Source of the DNA: Pseudonocardia sp. DSM 110487
GTDB lineage: Bacteria; Actinomycetota; Actinomycetes; Mycobacteriales; Pseudonocardiaceae
DNA length: 64,000 bases
Direction of reading: 5' to 3'
Assembly (NCBI RefSeq): GCF_019468565.1
Contig: NZ_CP080521.1
Location: forward strand, 8,432,001-8,496,000
The notes under the pieces: model-generated
What the model was told of the DNA's origin: nothing
Databases searched by the model: none
What the model saw: the letters and a program-made list of their open reading frames with translations, nothing else
Position numbers and translations under genes: made by a program
Shown: positions 51,102-60,019 of the stretch, in pieces
How the letters are laid out: each line of letters opens with the position of its first letter
Position numbering within the stretch: the first letter of the stretch is position 1

Positions 51102-52423
51102 AGGTGGGTGGCGCGACCGCGCCGATCTCATTGCTGGCCGTCCTCGCCGCGCTGCTGGTGTCCTGCGCGAGCACCCCGGCCACAGCTTCCGTCACCCCGC
51201 TCCCGTTCCCGTTCCCGCGCACGGCCACCTACTGGCTGGAGCAGAACGAGATCCCGGCCGTCGACGAGCTGGCGCGGTACGACCTCGTGGTGATCGACAG
51301 CGAGTGGGGGCACCGGCTCGACCGAGCCGAGTTCGAGCGGCTGCGCGCGCTCAACCCGGACATCGTGCTGCTCGCCTACGTGAACCTGATCGACTACCGG
51401 CCCGAGCTCGGCTCGGCGGGCTACTACGCCGACCGCTACGCGCTCTGGCAGTTCCGCGACTCGACGACCAGCACCTTCCCCGAGGAATGGCTGGCCAGAA
51501 CGGCGCGGGGAGCTCGGGTGAGCGAGTGGCCGGACACCGTCATGGCCAACCTCGCGGACACCGGACCCAGGATCGACGGGCAGACCTATCCCGAGTACGC
51601 GGCCCGGTGGGTGGTGGACCAGGTGTGGTCGACCGGGTTGTGGGACGGGGTCTTCCTCGACGTGTGGGGAGACCGGATCTTCGGGGCGAGCCACACCCGC
51701 TGGGACGTCGACGGCGACGGCGACGACGACCCGGAGGACCGGATCTACGGTCCCGACGGCCCGTGGGAACGCGGGGTGACGAGCGCCGAGCAGATCATGC
51801 GGCAGGCGATGCCCGGCGCCATCCTGGTCGGCAACGGCGAGCGCACGCTGCGCGACGAGCTGCTCGACGGGCGCGTCTTCGAGAGCTTCGCCGATCCGGG
51901 TGCAGGCCGGGACCCGGCCTCCGACATCGACGGCTACGCCGCCGCGGCCGCGAGCGACGGCCACCGGCAGCCCGGCCTCGCAATGAACATCAACGTGCGG
52001 CGCGCGCAGGCCGGCTCGCCGGACGAGTACCGCAACGCGAGGTTCTTCCTCACCGCGACCCTCCTGCAGGACGGGTTCTGGGCGCCGATGGGGCAGCACT
52101 ACGGCGAGCTGGCCTACTACGACGAGCTGGACGGCGGCGGCCTCGGCCCCGGCTACCTCGGCGCGCCGCTCGTCACGAACCCGGCGCCCGAGCGGCTCGA
52201 CGAGCCGTTCGACGACGGCGTCGGCGTCGTGGCACCGGACGTCGTGCGGCGCGACTTCGACCACGGGATCGTGCTGAACAACGCGGGCCCTGTCGCCCAG
52301 ACGGTCGATCTCGGCGGCACGTTCCGCCGTCTCACCGGTCGCCAGGACCCGGCGACGAACGACGGCTCCCTCGCCACGTCGGTCACCCTGCCGCCCCGCG
52401 ACGGGCTGGTGCTGCTGCGTTGA
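51098..52423 (+). CDS. Secreted lipoprotein, putative glycoside hydrolase (GHL15-like)
   Basis: This 441-aa protein has a lipoprotein signal (PISLLAVLAALLVSCAS). The rest resembles GHL15/GH114-type TIM barrels: RYDLVVIDSEWGHRL, PDIVLLAYVNLIDYRP, LWDGVFLDVWGDRIF with a candidate catalytic Asp, and AILVGNGERTLRDELLDGRV. A DVDGDGDDDPED stretch looks like a calcium-binding insert. It probably acts on the exported polysaccharide at the cell surface. It starts at the GTG overlapping the ligase stop. The fold assignment is moderate; activity is inferred. Confidence 0.75.
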   Translation: MKVGGATAPISLLAVLAALLVSCASTPATASVTPLPFPFPRTATYWLEQNEIPAVDELARYDLVVIDSEWGHRLDRAEFERLRALNPDIVLLAYVNLIDYRPELGSAGYYADRYALWQFRDSTTSTFPEEWLARTARGARVSEWPDTVMANLADTGPRIDGQTYPEYAARWVVDQVWSTGLWDGVFLDVWGDRIFGASHTRWDVDGDGDDDPEDRIYGPDGPWERGVTSAEQIMRQAMPGAILVGNGERTLRDELLDGRVFESFADPGAGRDPASDIDGYAAAAASDGHRQPGLAMNINVRRAQAGSPDEYRNARFFLTATLLQDGFWAPMGQHYGELAYYDELDGGGLGPGYLGAPLVTNPAPERLDEPFDDGVGVVAPDVVRRDFDHGIVLNNAGPVAQTVDLGGTFRRLTGRQDPATNDGSLATSVTLPPRDGLVLLR

Positions 52424-52448
52424 CCCGCTGGTCGAGTAGCGGCAAGCC

Positions 52449-53939
52449 CTATTTCGCGCGGCTCCTCAGGAGGGGCAGCACCACTGTGCGGACGGTCCCC
52501 CGCGCCACCACCGCCAGCGCCGCGGCGTAGACGGCCAGGAACGCGAGCACGTCGACGACGAGCAGCAGGAAGCCGAACAGCAGGCCGTGGGCGTCGGAGT
52601 GCAGGACCTGGTGTTCGAGCACGAAGACCGCCGCCACCGCGACAGTGCCTGCCGCGAGCGGCGGCACGATCACCGCGACCATGTCCCGAGCGCTGACCCC
52701 GACCGCCGACCGGGACAGGTACAGGCCGACCACACCCGCGGTGAGTGCGGTGGTGGAGATCGCCAGTCCGACGCCGAGCAGGCCGAACGGGATGATCAGC
52801 ACCAGGCTGGCGACCCCGACGACGAACTCGATTCCCGTCAGCCAGTTGAGCATCCGGGTCCGACCGGATCCCTTGATGGCCTCCTCGCTCACGGAGACGA
52901 ACGCCTTCCCGATGCCCAGTCCCGCCATCGCCACGACGGCCGCCCCTGCGGCGCGCCACGGCTCGCCCAGCAGCACGACGACCGCGGACTCGCCGGCCGC
53001 GATGATCAACCCGGACACGACGACGGCGAACACCGTGACCGAGCCGAGTGCCCGCAGGTAGCTCGCGCGCAGGCGCTGCCCGTCCTCCGCGATCCGGGAG
53101 AAGGCGGGGAACAGGGCGTTCGCGACGATGTCCACGATCGCGTTGACCGGTAGCCGCGAGATCCGGGTGGCGTAGCGGTAGAAGCCGAGGTCGGTGGTGG
53201 AGAGCCCACGCCCGACGGCGACGGCCTCGATCGCCTGCTGGGTGCGGGCCCCGACGAAGTTCACGGTCACCGGGAAGCCGTAGCGGACGAGCTCACGCCA
53301 CATCTGCCAGGTCGCCCGGCCGCGGCCGGGCCGCCAGTCGGTGATCGCCCACAGGCCGGCGAGCCACACCACGTAGGACACGTAGCTGCCGGCCACAAGG
53401 CTCCACACTCCGTAGCCGAGTAGCGCGAGCGTGACCGCCGTGACGGCGAAGCTGATCGAGACGAGCGGCCCGACGACGAGCCTGCGCTTGACGCTGAACT
53501 GCCGCTGGAGCATCGCCTCCGGCACGTTCGTGAGCGCGTGCAGGAAGAGCGCGCCCGAACAGACGGCCGCGATGGCGCCTACCGCAGCGTCGTCGAAGGC
53601 CAAGCCGACGAGCGGCGCGGCGGCGAACGCGCCGAGCGACATCACCAGGCCCGTGACGATCGTGCCGCGGAAGACGGTCTCCGCCGCGTCGGCCACGTCC
53701 CGCTCGCGGTGCACGAGTCCGGCGCGCAGGCCGCTCTCGGACATGTCCGAGAGGAACATGGTGAGGATCGTGCCCGCTGCGAACAGCCCGACCTCGGCAG
53801 GCGTGAGCAACCGCGCCAGCACGATCGTCTGCACCAGCGAGACCGCCTCGCCGACGAACATGGCCGCAGCCGATGCGGCGGCTACCCGCTTGATCTTGCC
53901 CCCGAGCGCGGGTGCGCCGGGAGTCGTTCCTGCGCTCAC
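52449..53939 (-). CDS. PST-family polysaccharide flippase (Wzx-like), paralogue 1
   Basis: This 496-aa protein has about fourteen hydrophobic segments and the PST hallmark IVLARLLTPAEVGLFAAGT in the first helices, PEAMLQRQFSVKRRLVVGPL, and VVLLGEPWRAAGAAVVAMAG. It moves lipid-linked repeat units across the membrane. The GTG at 53939 starts two bases after the stop of the cytidylyltransferase gene. It has exactly the same length as the flippase at 60-61.5 kb and shares its motifs, so the two are paralogues. Having both argues for more than one repeat unit. Confidence 0.88.
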   Translation of the reverse strand: MSAGTTPGAPALGGKIKRVAAASAAAMFVGEAVSLVQTIVLARLLTPAEVGLFAAGTILTMFLSDMSESGLRAGLVHRERDVADAAETVFRGTIVTGLVMSLGAFAAAPLVGLAFDDAAVGAIAAVCSGALFLHALTNVPEAMLQRQFSVKRRLVVGPLVSISFAVTAVTLALLGYGVWSLVAGSYVSYVVWLAGLWAITDWRPGRGRATWQMWRELVRYGFPVTVNFVGARTQQAIEAVAVGRGLSTTDLGFYRYATRISRLPVNAIVDIVANALFPAFSRIAEDGQRLRASYLRALGSVTVFAVVVSGLIIAAGESAVVVLLGEPWRAAGAAVVAMAGLGIGKAFVSVSEEAIKGSGRTRMLNWLTGIEFVVGVASLVLIIPFGLLGVGLAISTTALTAGVVGLYLSRSAVGVSARDMVAVIVPPLAAGTVAVAAVFVLEHQVLHSDAHGLLFGFLLLVVDVLAFLAVYAAALAVVARGTVRTVVLPLLRSRAK

Positions 53940-53941
53940 GC

Positions 53942-54757
53942 TCAGTGCGCCGCCGCGCTCAGGACCGGCGATGCGGACGGCAGATCCGTCCGCCACGGCA
54001 TCCACGGCGTGTGGCCCGCCTGGTACATCGCCTCCAGCGCGACCCGCTCCTTCAGGGTGTCGGCGGGCTGCCAGAACCCGTTGTAGGGGTACGCCGCGAG
54101 CCTGCCCTCCTTGGCGAGCACCGCGCACGCGTCGGCGACGAGGTCGCTGTTCTCCGGCAGGTAGTCGAAGACCTCCTGGCGCAGCACGAGGTACCCACCG
54201 TTCTCCTGCAGCCGCATGTCCTTCAGCGCCGTGATCGCCTCGATGCGGTTGCCGTCGTTCACCTCCACCACGTGGAACGCCGCCTGCGGCGGCACCGCGA
54301 GCAGCTGCCCGACGGCGTCGGGCGTGGCGGCGAACTGGTCGACCATCGCGTCGATGGGGGCGTCGGTGAGCACGTCGGCGTAGTTCGCGAGGAACATCTC
54401 CTCGCCGTCGAGCAGGCGACGCACCCGGCGCAGCCGCTCCCCGATCGGCGACTCGAGGCCGGTGTCCACGAAGGTGATCGTCCAGTCCGCGATGTCACTG
54501 CCGAGCAGCCGCACCTCGCCACCATGGAGGACGAAGTCGTTGGAGCCGGTCTCCTGGTAGTCGAGGAAGTACTGCTTGATGTGGTGCCCGCCGTAGCCGA
54601 GGCACAGGATGAAGTCCTTGTGCCCGTAGTGGGCGTAGTAGCGCATCACGTGCCAGAGCAGTGGCCGTGGCCCCACCGGCACCATCGGCTTCGGCTTGTC
54701 CGAACTCCCGTCCCGCATGCGCATCCCATAGCCGCCGCAGAAGAGCACGACCTTCAC
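53942..54757 (-). CDS. Glucose-1-phosphate cytidylyltransferase-like nucleotidyltransferase (RfbF-like)
   Basis: This 271-aa enzyme has the nucleotide-binding LFCGGYGMRM loop, the DKPKPMVPVG motif with the catalytic Lys, LLWHVMRYYAHYGHKDFILC and a FLANYADVLTDAPID metal site, as in RfbF. It would make a CDP- or other NDP-sugar. No CDP-glucose 4,6-dehydratase (RfbG) or dehydrase (RfbH) is visible, so the usual dideoxysugar route is incomplete here. The GTG at 54757 is preceded by GAGGGGG. It is divergent from the C-methyltransferase gene and likely shares a pathway with it. Confidence 0.85.
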   Translation of the reverse strand: MKVVLFCGGYGMRMRDGSSDKPKPMVPVGPRPLLWHVMRYYAHYGHKDFILCLGYGGHHIKQYFLDYQETGSNDFVLHGGEVRLLGSDIADWTITFVDTGLESPIGERLRRVRRLLDGEEMFLANYADVLTDAPIDAMVDQFAATPDAVGQLLAVPPQAAFHVVEVNDGNRIEAITALKDMRLQENGGYLVLRQEVFDYLPENSDLVADACAVLAKEGRLAAYPYNGFWQPADTLKERVALEAMYQAGHTPWMPWRTDLPSASPVLSAAAH

Positions 54758-54828
54758 CCGCAGGCACCCCCTCGACGCCGGGACCGAACGGTCCGCGTTC
54801 CGAGGCTCTATTCGGCCCGCCGAGCGGC

Positions 54829-54860
54829 CCCGTTACGTACGGCCGTTGTGCGGTAACGGG
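54829..54860. promoter_or_regulatory. Inverted repeat in the divergent cytidylyltransferase/methyltransferase promoter region
   Basis: CCCGTTAC at 54829-54836 and GTAACGGG at 54853-54860 are perfect 8-bp arms with a 16-bp spacer. They lie in the 179-bp gap between two divergent sugar-pathway operons and could bind a shared regulator. Evidence is symmetry and position only. Confidence 0.35.
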
Positions 54861-54936
54861 AGGCGGCAGTGGGCCGAGTCCCGCAGCGAGCCGTTGACCA
54901 CGTCGGTCCAGCCCCCCAATCCCGAGGAGTCATCCG

Positions 54937-56163
54937 TTGAGCCCTGCGTGCCGCCTGTGCTCCGCGCCACTGACGCGCACCTTCGTCGACCTGGGTATGT
55001 CCCCTCCCTGCGAGAGCTACCTGCGGCCCGACCAGCTCGACGAGCCCGAGACGACCTACTCGCTGCACGTCCGGATCTGCGAGCGCTGCCTGCTCGTGCA
55101 GCTGCCTGCCCACGTGGCGGCCGAGGAGATCTTCACGGCCGACTACGCCTACTTCTCCTCCTACTCCGACAGCTGGGTCGCCCACGCCGGTCGCTTCGTC
55201 GAGGACGTGGCCGTGCGGCTCGGCCTCGGCGCGGGGAGCCTCGTCGTCGAGGCGGCGAGCAACGACGGCTACCTCCTGCAGCACGCCGTCGCGCGCGGGA
55301 TCAGGGTGCTCGGCGTCGAGCCGTGCGGGGGTGTCGCCGACGCCGCGCGGGCGCGGGGCGTACCGACGGAATCGGTGTTCCTCGGCGAGCGCACCGGCAC
55401 GGACATCGCCGAACGCCACGGCCCCGCCGACCTCGTGGTGGCCAACAACGTGCTCGCGCACGTGCCCGACCTGCTCGATTTCGCCCGCGGGCTGCGGGCG
55501 CTGGTCGCGGACGCCGGCACCGTGTCGCTGGAGTTCCCACACCTGCTGCGCCTGATCGAGGGCAGGCAGTACGACACGATCTACCACGAGCACTACTCGT
55601 ACTTCACCCTGCGCACGGCCGCTGCCGCGCTCACGATGGCCGGCCTCACCGTGGTCGACGTCGAGGAGCTGTCCACCCACGGCGGCTCGCTACGCGTGCT
55701 CGCGCGTCCCGGCGAGCACCGGCCGTCCGAGATGGTGGAGAAGGTTCTCGCCGACGAGCGGGCCGCGGGGCTGCACACGGTCGAGGGTCACGCGGGGTTC
55801 GCGCGCGACGTGTTCGAGGTGAAGGCGGGCCTGCTCGATTTCCTGCTGACGGCGGCGCGCGACGGCCGGTCGGTGGCCGGGTACGGCGCCCCGGGCAAGG
55901 GCAACACCCTGCTGAACCACTGCGGGGTGCGCGAGGACCTGCTGCCGTTCACGGTGGACCGCAACCCGCACAAGCACGGGATGCACCTGCCCGGCACGCA
56001 CATCCCGGTGTACCCGCCGGAACGACTCGCGGAGGTGCGGCCCGACTACATCCTGATCCTGCCGTGGAACCTGCGCGCCGAGATCGCCCAGCAGATCGCC
56101 TACACGCGCAAGTGGGGTGCCCGCCTGGTCGTACCGATCCCCCGCCTGGAGTTCGTCCGATGA
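54937..56163 (+). CDS. NDP-sugar C-methyltransferase-like SAM enzyme
   Basis: This 408-aa protein has the three-part layout of TylC3/EvaC-type sugar C-methyltransferases. The parts are an N-terminal zinc domain (CRLCSAPL, then ICERCLLVQ), a central SAM fold (LVVEAASNDGYLLQH, DLVVANNVLAHVPDL, HEHYSYFTLRTA), and a C-terminal Rossmann-like domain (VAGYGAPGKGNTLLNHCG). These enzymes methylate a keto-sugar nucleotide. The TTG at 54937 is chosen because GAGGAG sits 8 nt upstream and the zinc motif follows at once. Its stop overlaps the ATG of the aminotransferase, so methylation and amination are coupled. Confidence 0.87.
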   Translation: MSPACRLCSAPLTRTFVDLGMSPPCESYLRPDQLDEPETTYSLHVRICERCLLVQLPAHVAAEEIFTADYAYFSSYSDSWVAHAGRFVEDVAVRLGLGAGSLVVEAASNDGYLLQHAVARGIRVLGVEPCGGVADAARARGVPTESVFLGERTGTDIAERHGPADLVVANNVLAHVPDLLDFARGLRALVADAGTVSLEFPHLLRLIEGRQYDTIYHEHYSYFTLRTAAAALTMAGLTVVDVEELSTHGGSLRVLARPGEHRPSEMVEKVLADERAAGLHTVEGHAGFARDVFEVKAGLLDFLLTAARDGRSVAGYGAPGKGNTLLNHCGVREDLLPFTVDRNPHKHGMHLPGTHIPVYPPERLAEVRPDYILILPWNLRAEIAQQIAYTRKWGARLVVPIPRLEFVR

Positions 56164-57455
56164 GGCTGCCCCGATCCGCCGCCCTCACCGAGCGGCTGCA
56201 CGCCGCCGTGCCGGGCGGTGCCCACACCTACGCCAAGGGCGACGACCAGTACCCCCAGGACCTCGCCCCGATCATCTCCCACGGCCGCGGCGCCCACATC
56301 TGGGACGTCGACGGCAACGAGTACCTCGAATACGGCTCCGGCCTGCGCGCCGTGTCACTCGGCCACGCCTACCCCCGGGTGATCGACGCCGTTCGCCGCG
56401 AGCTCGACAAAGGCAGCAACTTCGTCCGCCCCGCCGCCATCGAGGTCGAGGCCGCCGAACGCTTCCTCCAGACCGTGCCCACCGCCGACATGGTCAAGTT
56501 CACCAAGAACGGCTCCGACGCCACCACCGCCGCCATCCGGCTGGCCCGCGCCGCCACCGGCCGCACCCTCGTCGCCCTGTGCCGCGACCAACCGTTCTTC
56601 TCCACCGACGACTGGTTCATCGGCGGCACGCCGATGTCGGCGGGCATCCCGCAGCAGGACGTCATCACGTTCCCCTACGGCGACCTCGACGCACTGTCCT
56701 CGGTGCTGGAGCAGCACGAGCCCGCCGCGGTGATCCTCGAGGCCGCCACCCAGACCGAGCCGCCCGCCGGCTACCTCGACGGCGTCCGCGACCTCGCCAC
56801 CCGCCACGGCGCGGTGCTCGTCTTCGACGAAATGATCACCGGCTTCCGCTGGAGCGAGCACGGCGCCCAAGGCGTCTACGGGGTGACCCCGGACCTCTCG
56901 ACGTTCGGTAAGGCCCTCGGCAACGGCTTCGGGGTCTCCGCCCTCGCCGGCAGACGCGAGCTCATGGAACGGGGAGGCCTGCGCAGCCGTCACGAACGCG
57001 TCTTCCTCCTGTCGACGACGCACGGCGCCGAGACGCACGCTCTCGCCGCCGCCATGGCCGTCATGGACACCTACGCGGAGGAAGGCATCACCGAGCGGCT
57101 CCACGCCCTCGGGGACCGCCTCGCCGCCGGCGTGCGCGACGTCGCCGCCGGGATCGGCGTTGCCGACCACGTGCAGGTCCGGGGACGAGCGTCCAACCTC
57201 GTCTTCACCACCCTCGACGCCGACGGCAAACCCTCCCAGCCCTACCGCACCCTGTTCCTGCGCCAACTCCTCAGCGGCGGTGTGATCGGACCCTCCTTCG
57301 TGGTCAGCGCCGCCCTCACCGACGACGACATCGACCGCACCGTCGACGTCGTCGCCCAGGCCTGCACCGTCTACCGCAAGGCCCTCGACGCAGGCGACCC
57401 CACACCATGGATGGGCGGACGCCCCGTCAAACCGGTGTTCCGCCGCTACGCCTAG
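56160..57455 (+). CDS. Class III aminotransferase, glutamate-1-semialdehyde aminomutase-like, copy 2
   Basis: This 431-aa PLP enzyme carries the same motifs as copy 1 (VPGGAHTYAKGDDQYP, KNGSDATTAAIRL, MITGFRWSEHG, TFGKALGNGF with the PLP lysine) and differs at only about one residue in ten. Long DNA stretches are nearly identical. Its ATG overlaps the methyltransferase stop. Context therefore suggests amination of a C-methylated, NDP-linked intermediate rather than heme synthesis. The product is not established. Confidence 0.88.
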   Translation: MRLPRSAALTERLHAAVPGGAHTYAKGDDQYPQDLAPIISHGRGAHIWDVDGNEYLEYGSGLRAVSLGHAYPRVIDAVRRELDKGSNFVRPAAIEVEAAERFLQTVPTADMVKFTKNGSDATTAAIRLARAATGRTLVALCRDQPFFSTDDWFIGGTPMSAGIPQQDVITFPYGDLDALSSVLEQHEPAAVILEAATQTEPPAGYLDGVRDLATRHGAVLVFDEMITGFRWSEHGAQGVYGVTPDLSTFGKALGNGFGVSALAGRRELMERGGLRSRHERVFLLSTTHGAETHALAAAMAVMDTYAEEGITERLHALGDRLAAGVRDVAAGIGVADHVQVRGRASNLVFTTLDADGKPSQPYRTLFLRQLLSGGVIGPSFVVSAALTDDDIDRTVDVVAQACTVYRKALDAGDPTPWMGGRPVKPVFRRYA

Positions 57456-57465
57456 ATGGGTCTCG

Positions 57466-57519
57466 GTGGGCCGAGCGGCACCATCGCTTGCTTCTAGCGC
57501 GCGAAGGTGCCGCTCGCTC
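57466..57519. terminator. Hairpin between convergent genes, likely bidirectional terminator
   Basis: The arms 57473-57491 and 57497-57515 form a 19-bp stem with three mismatches; the outer GAGCGGCACC/GGTGCCGCTC is perfect and GTGG/CCAC extends it. It starts 10 bp after the aminotransferase stop and ends 12 bp before the convergent DUF4038 stop, the position expected for a two-way terminator. Confidence 0.7.
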
Positions 57520-57530
57520 CACAGGAGCCC

Positions 57531-58979
57531 TCAGCCCGTCCCTACGGGGAGAAGCAGGAGCCAGTCCTCCCCACCCGCCGAGTTCCGGCCCGGTGTGGTC
57601 ACCGTGCCGGAGGGCCCGACAGCCGCCTCCAGGGGCGGGGCGGTGGCGTCCGCCGGATCGACCCAGCGGGCGGTCGGCGGCTGGGCAAGCTTCGCCGGGT
57701 CCACGGTCACCGCGCGCGCGGTCGGGACGTAGGCCACCAGCGAGCCACCGGCCCTGGCGGCGGTGACGTAGTCGCTGCCCATGATCCCGACCTCGACGCC
57801 GGCGGCGACCGGTGCGCCACGCCCGCCGACGAGGATCTCGTCGGACTCGTCCGGCACGAGCGCCTGCCAGTCGAGCGACTCGAAGAACTGCCGCAGCCGG
57901 CCCAGCTGGGCGACCGCGGGCGTGTCGAGCCGCCCCTCCCAGCCGGGGTGGAACTCCCAGTCGTCGGAGCCGTAGACGTAGCCCGGCGAGCCCGACGTCA
58001 GCGCCCACGCCATCTGCCGGCGCAGCACCTCGTCGCCGGTCACGGGCGTGCCGGGCAGGTTGTTCTCGCCCTCGTAGTTCGCCTCCGAGAGCAGGGCAGG
58101 CCGCCGGTCACGCCGGTACGCGTCGAGCACCGCCCGGTACGTGGGCAGGTAGGTGTAGACGAAGTTGAAGTCGGCGTGCGGCGCCCACATGGGGCTGTCC
58201 GTGGACTGCGACGTCGGGTAGCCGAGCTGGATCGAGAACGGCCGGGTGTCGCCCGTCGACCGGATTCCCTGCCGTACCTGCTCGAACTTCGCGTCGTGCT
58301 CGGGTGGCGAGTCGTGGCGGCCGGTGAGGTCGCTCGGGAAGTGGTCGCCGCCGGTCATCCAGACGATGTTCGGGAAGCGGGCGTACCGCTCGGCGACCAT
58401 CGCACCGTAGCGGTGGGTGTCCTCGAGGGACGCGTACTTGAAGACGTTGCTGACGTTCCAACCGTCGATCGGGTAGAGGAACAGCGTGTTCCCGTGGGCG
58501 CACGCCGAGCGCACGTACTCGTCGACGCGCTGCCAGTACAGCTCGTTCCACCGGGTGACGTCCCCGCCGTCGAACGGAAGGATCCCGTCGAACGTCCGGC
58601 CCTCCTCGTCGAGCCCACCGTTGTCCGGGGCGCCGATCAGGGAGACGATCGAGGTGTTGAAGCCGCCCGCCTCCCGGTCGGCGAAGTAGAGCTCGGCCTG
58701 CGTCGGCGACCAGCGGACCATCCCCGCCCACGGGGAGTCCCCGAACACGAGGACCGGGGCGCCGTGCTGGTCGGTGAAGTACCGGCCGCTCGCGTCGATC
58801 GCGCTGACGTACCTGTGCTCGTCCATCCTCGCCTCGTCGCATGCCGGCTGCGGTTCCACCTCGGTGACGGTAGGACCGGATCCTGCCGGGCTGCACGCCA
58901 CCGCGAACAGCAACGCCACACCCGCGAGAGCGAGGTTCCGGCCCGCCACCGAGTGCCCCCCGCCGAAAGTCCGCCCCAT
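57531..58979 (-). CDS. DUF4038-family lipoprotein (apiosidase/GH140-like)
   Basis: This protein of about 482 aa has a lipoprotein signal (NLALAGVALLFAVACSPAG). The DUF4038 glycoside-hydrolase barrel follows: RYFTDQHGAPVLVFGDSPW, AELYFADREAGGFNTSIVSL, NIVWMTGGDHFPSDL, RPALLSEANYEGENN with a candidate acid Glu, and SPGYVYGSDDWEFHPGW. Characterised relatives cleave terminal sugars from plant or bacterial glycans. ATG 58979 or GTG 58949 may start it; the latter has GGGGGG at a good distance. It would act outside the cell on the exported polymer. Confidence 0.83.
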   Translation of the reverse strand: MGRTFGGGHSVAGRNLALAGVALLFAVACSPAGSGPTVTEVEPQPACDEARMDEHRYVSAIDASGRYFTDQHGAPVLVFGDSPWAGMVRWSPTQAELYFADREAGGFNTSIVSLIGAPDNGGLDEEGRTFDGILPFDGGDVTRWNELYWQRVDEYVRSACAHGNTLFLYPIDGWNVSNVFKYASLEDTHRYGAMVAERYARFPNIVWMTGGDHFPSDLTGRHDSPPEHDAKFEQVRQGIRSTGDTRPFSIQLGYPTSQSTDSPMWAPHADFNFVYTYLPTYRAVLDAYRRDRRPALLSEANYEGENNLPGTPVTGDEVLRRQMAWALTSGSPGYVYGSDDWEFHPGWEGRLDTPAVAQLGRLRQFFESLDWQALVPDESDEILVGGRGAPVAAGVEVGIMGSDYVTAARAGGSLVAYVPTARAVTVDPAKLAQPPTARWVDPADATAPPLEAAVGPSGTVTTPGRNSAGGEDWLLLLPVGTG

Positions 58980-59010
58980 ATCTCGACGGCCCAGCTTCCC
59001 GCTGGGCGCA

Positions 59011-59055
59011 CCGGCGAGCCGCCCGAGTATGTCCAATACGAGGACGGCTCGCCGG
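59011..59055. repeat. Inverted repeat between the deacetylase and DUF4038 genes
   Basis: CCGGCGAGCCG at 59011-59021 and CGGCTCGCCGG at 59045-59055 are perfect 11-bp arms with a 23-bp loop that itself contains GTAT-gtcca-ATAC. It may terminate or attenuate transcription between the two minus-strand genes. Confidence 0.6.
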
Positions 59056-59113
59056 CGCACCCAGCAGAAACCTGGATCCGCCGATATACGCAACGGACTT
59101 CCGGCGGGGGGCA

Positions 59114-60019
59114 CTAGACCATCTGCTTGAGGATCTTCGCCGCGAACCGGGGCGCGCTGGTCGATGTCGAGACCATGGTCCGGGTGATCTCGAACGGCGG
59201 TGCGTCGGCCGACACCGGACCTCCCCACGCTGTCACCGCGTGCGAGTAGCCCGCCTCGCGCGCCGCCGCGAACGTCGCGTCGTCGTAGTCGTCGCGGGTG
59301 CCGTTCGGGTAGGCGAGGGTGGCCACCTCGGCCGACAGCTCCCGCTGCAGGACCCGCCGCGACTCGCGCAGGTCGACGTGCTGGTCGGCAGCGGTCTCGC
59401 GGCCGAGGATCGCGTGGGAGAGCGTGTGGGAGCCGACCGTCATCCCGGCCGGGACGAGCCCGCGCGCGGCGTCCCAGTCCAGGAAGAGCTCGTCGGCGCG
59501 GTACTCACCGCTGGGGCGCAAGTCCTCGACGAGCCGCTCGACCGCGTTCATGCGTTCATCGTGCGTCATCCGCTTCACGAGGGTCTCGACGGTACGCAGG
59601 GCGGCCCCGTCGTCGCCCAGGACCAGCTCTTGCCCGTCCAGCCGCACCCTGCGCGCGCGGGCCCGCCCGACCGCCCAGCCGAGGCGTTCCCACCAGGCGT
59701 GCTGCTCCCCCGACAGGAAGCCCGGCACGAGGTAGATCGTCGCGGGCATCCCGTACCCGCGCAGCACGGGCGCGGCCAGCTCGAGGTTGTCGCGGTACCC
59801 GTCGTCGAAGGTCAGCGCGACAGCGCGCGGCGGGAGCGGCCGCCCCGCGGCGAGCGCGTCCAGCGCGTCTTCGAGCGGTACGACGTTCGCGATCCGGTGG
59901 AGCACGCGCATCTGGCGGGCGAACGTCGCGATGCCCGCGCCGGGCCTGCTCGGCCAGAACCAGGTCGACTCGATGTTGTGATAGCCCAGAACCAGCAGCC
60001 GGTCAGCTCTGCTTCGCAC
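59114..60019 (-). CDS. NodB-family polysaccharide deacetylase
   Basis: This 301-aa protein has LLVLGYHNIESTWFW, ALTFDDGYRDNLELAAPVL (catalytic Asp-Asp), TVGSHTLSHAILG (His-x3-His zinc ligands) and TLAYPNGTRDDYD. It removes N-acetyl or O-acetyl groups from sugars. No signal peptide is seen, so a cytoplasmic lipid-linked intermediate is a possible target. The GTG at 60019 has GGGGGAA just upstream and lies 17 bp inside the end of the flippase gene. It is separate from the deacetylase domain fused to the priming transferase at 29 kb. Confidence 0.88.
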   Translation of the reverse strand: MRSRADRLLVLGYHNIESTWFWPSRPGAGIATFARQMRVLHRIANVVPLEDALDALAAGRPLPPRAVALTFDDGYRDNLELAAPVLRGYGMPATIYLVPGFLSGEQHAWWERLGWAVGRARARRVRLDGQELVLGDDGAALRTVETLVKRMTHDERMNAVERLVEDLRPSGEYRADELFLDWDAARGLVPAGMTVGSHTLSHAILGRETAADQHVDLRESRRVLQRELSAEVATLAYPNGTRDDYDDATFAAAREAGYSHAVTAWGGPVSADAPPFEITRTMVSTSTSAPRFAAKILKQMV

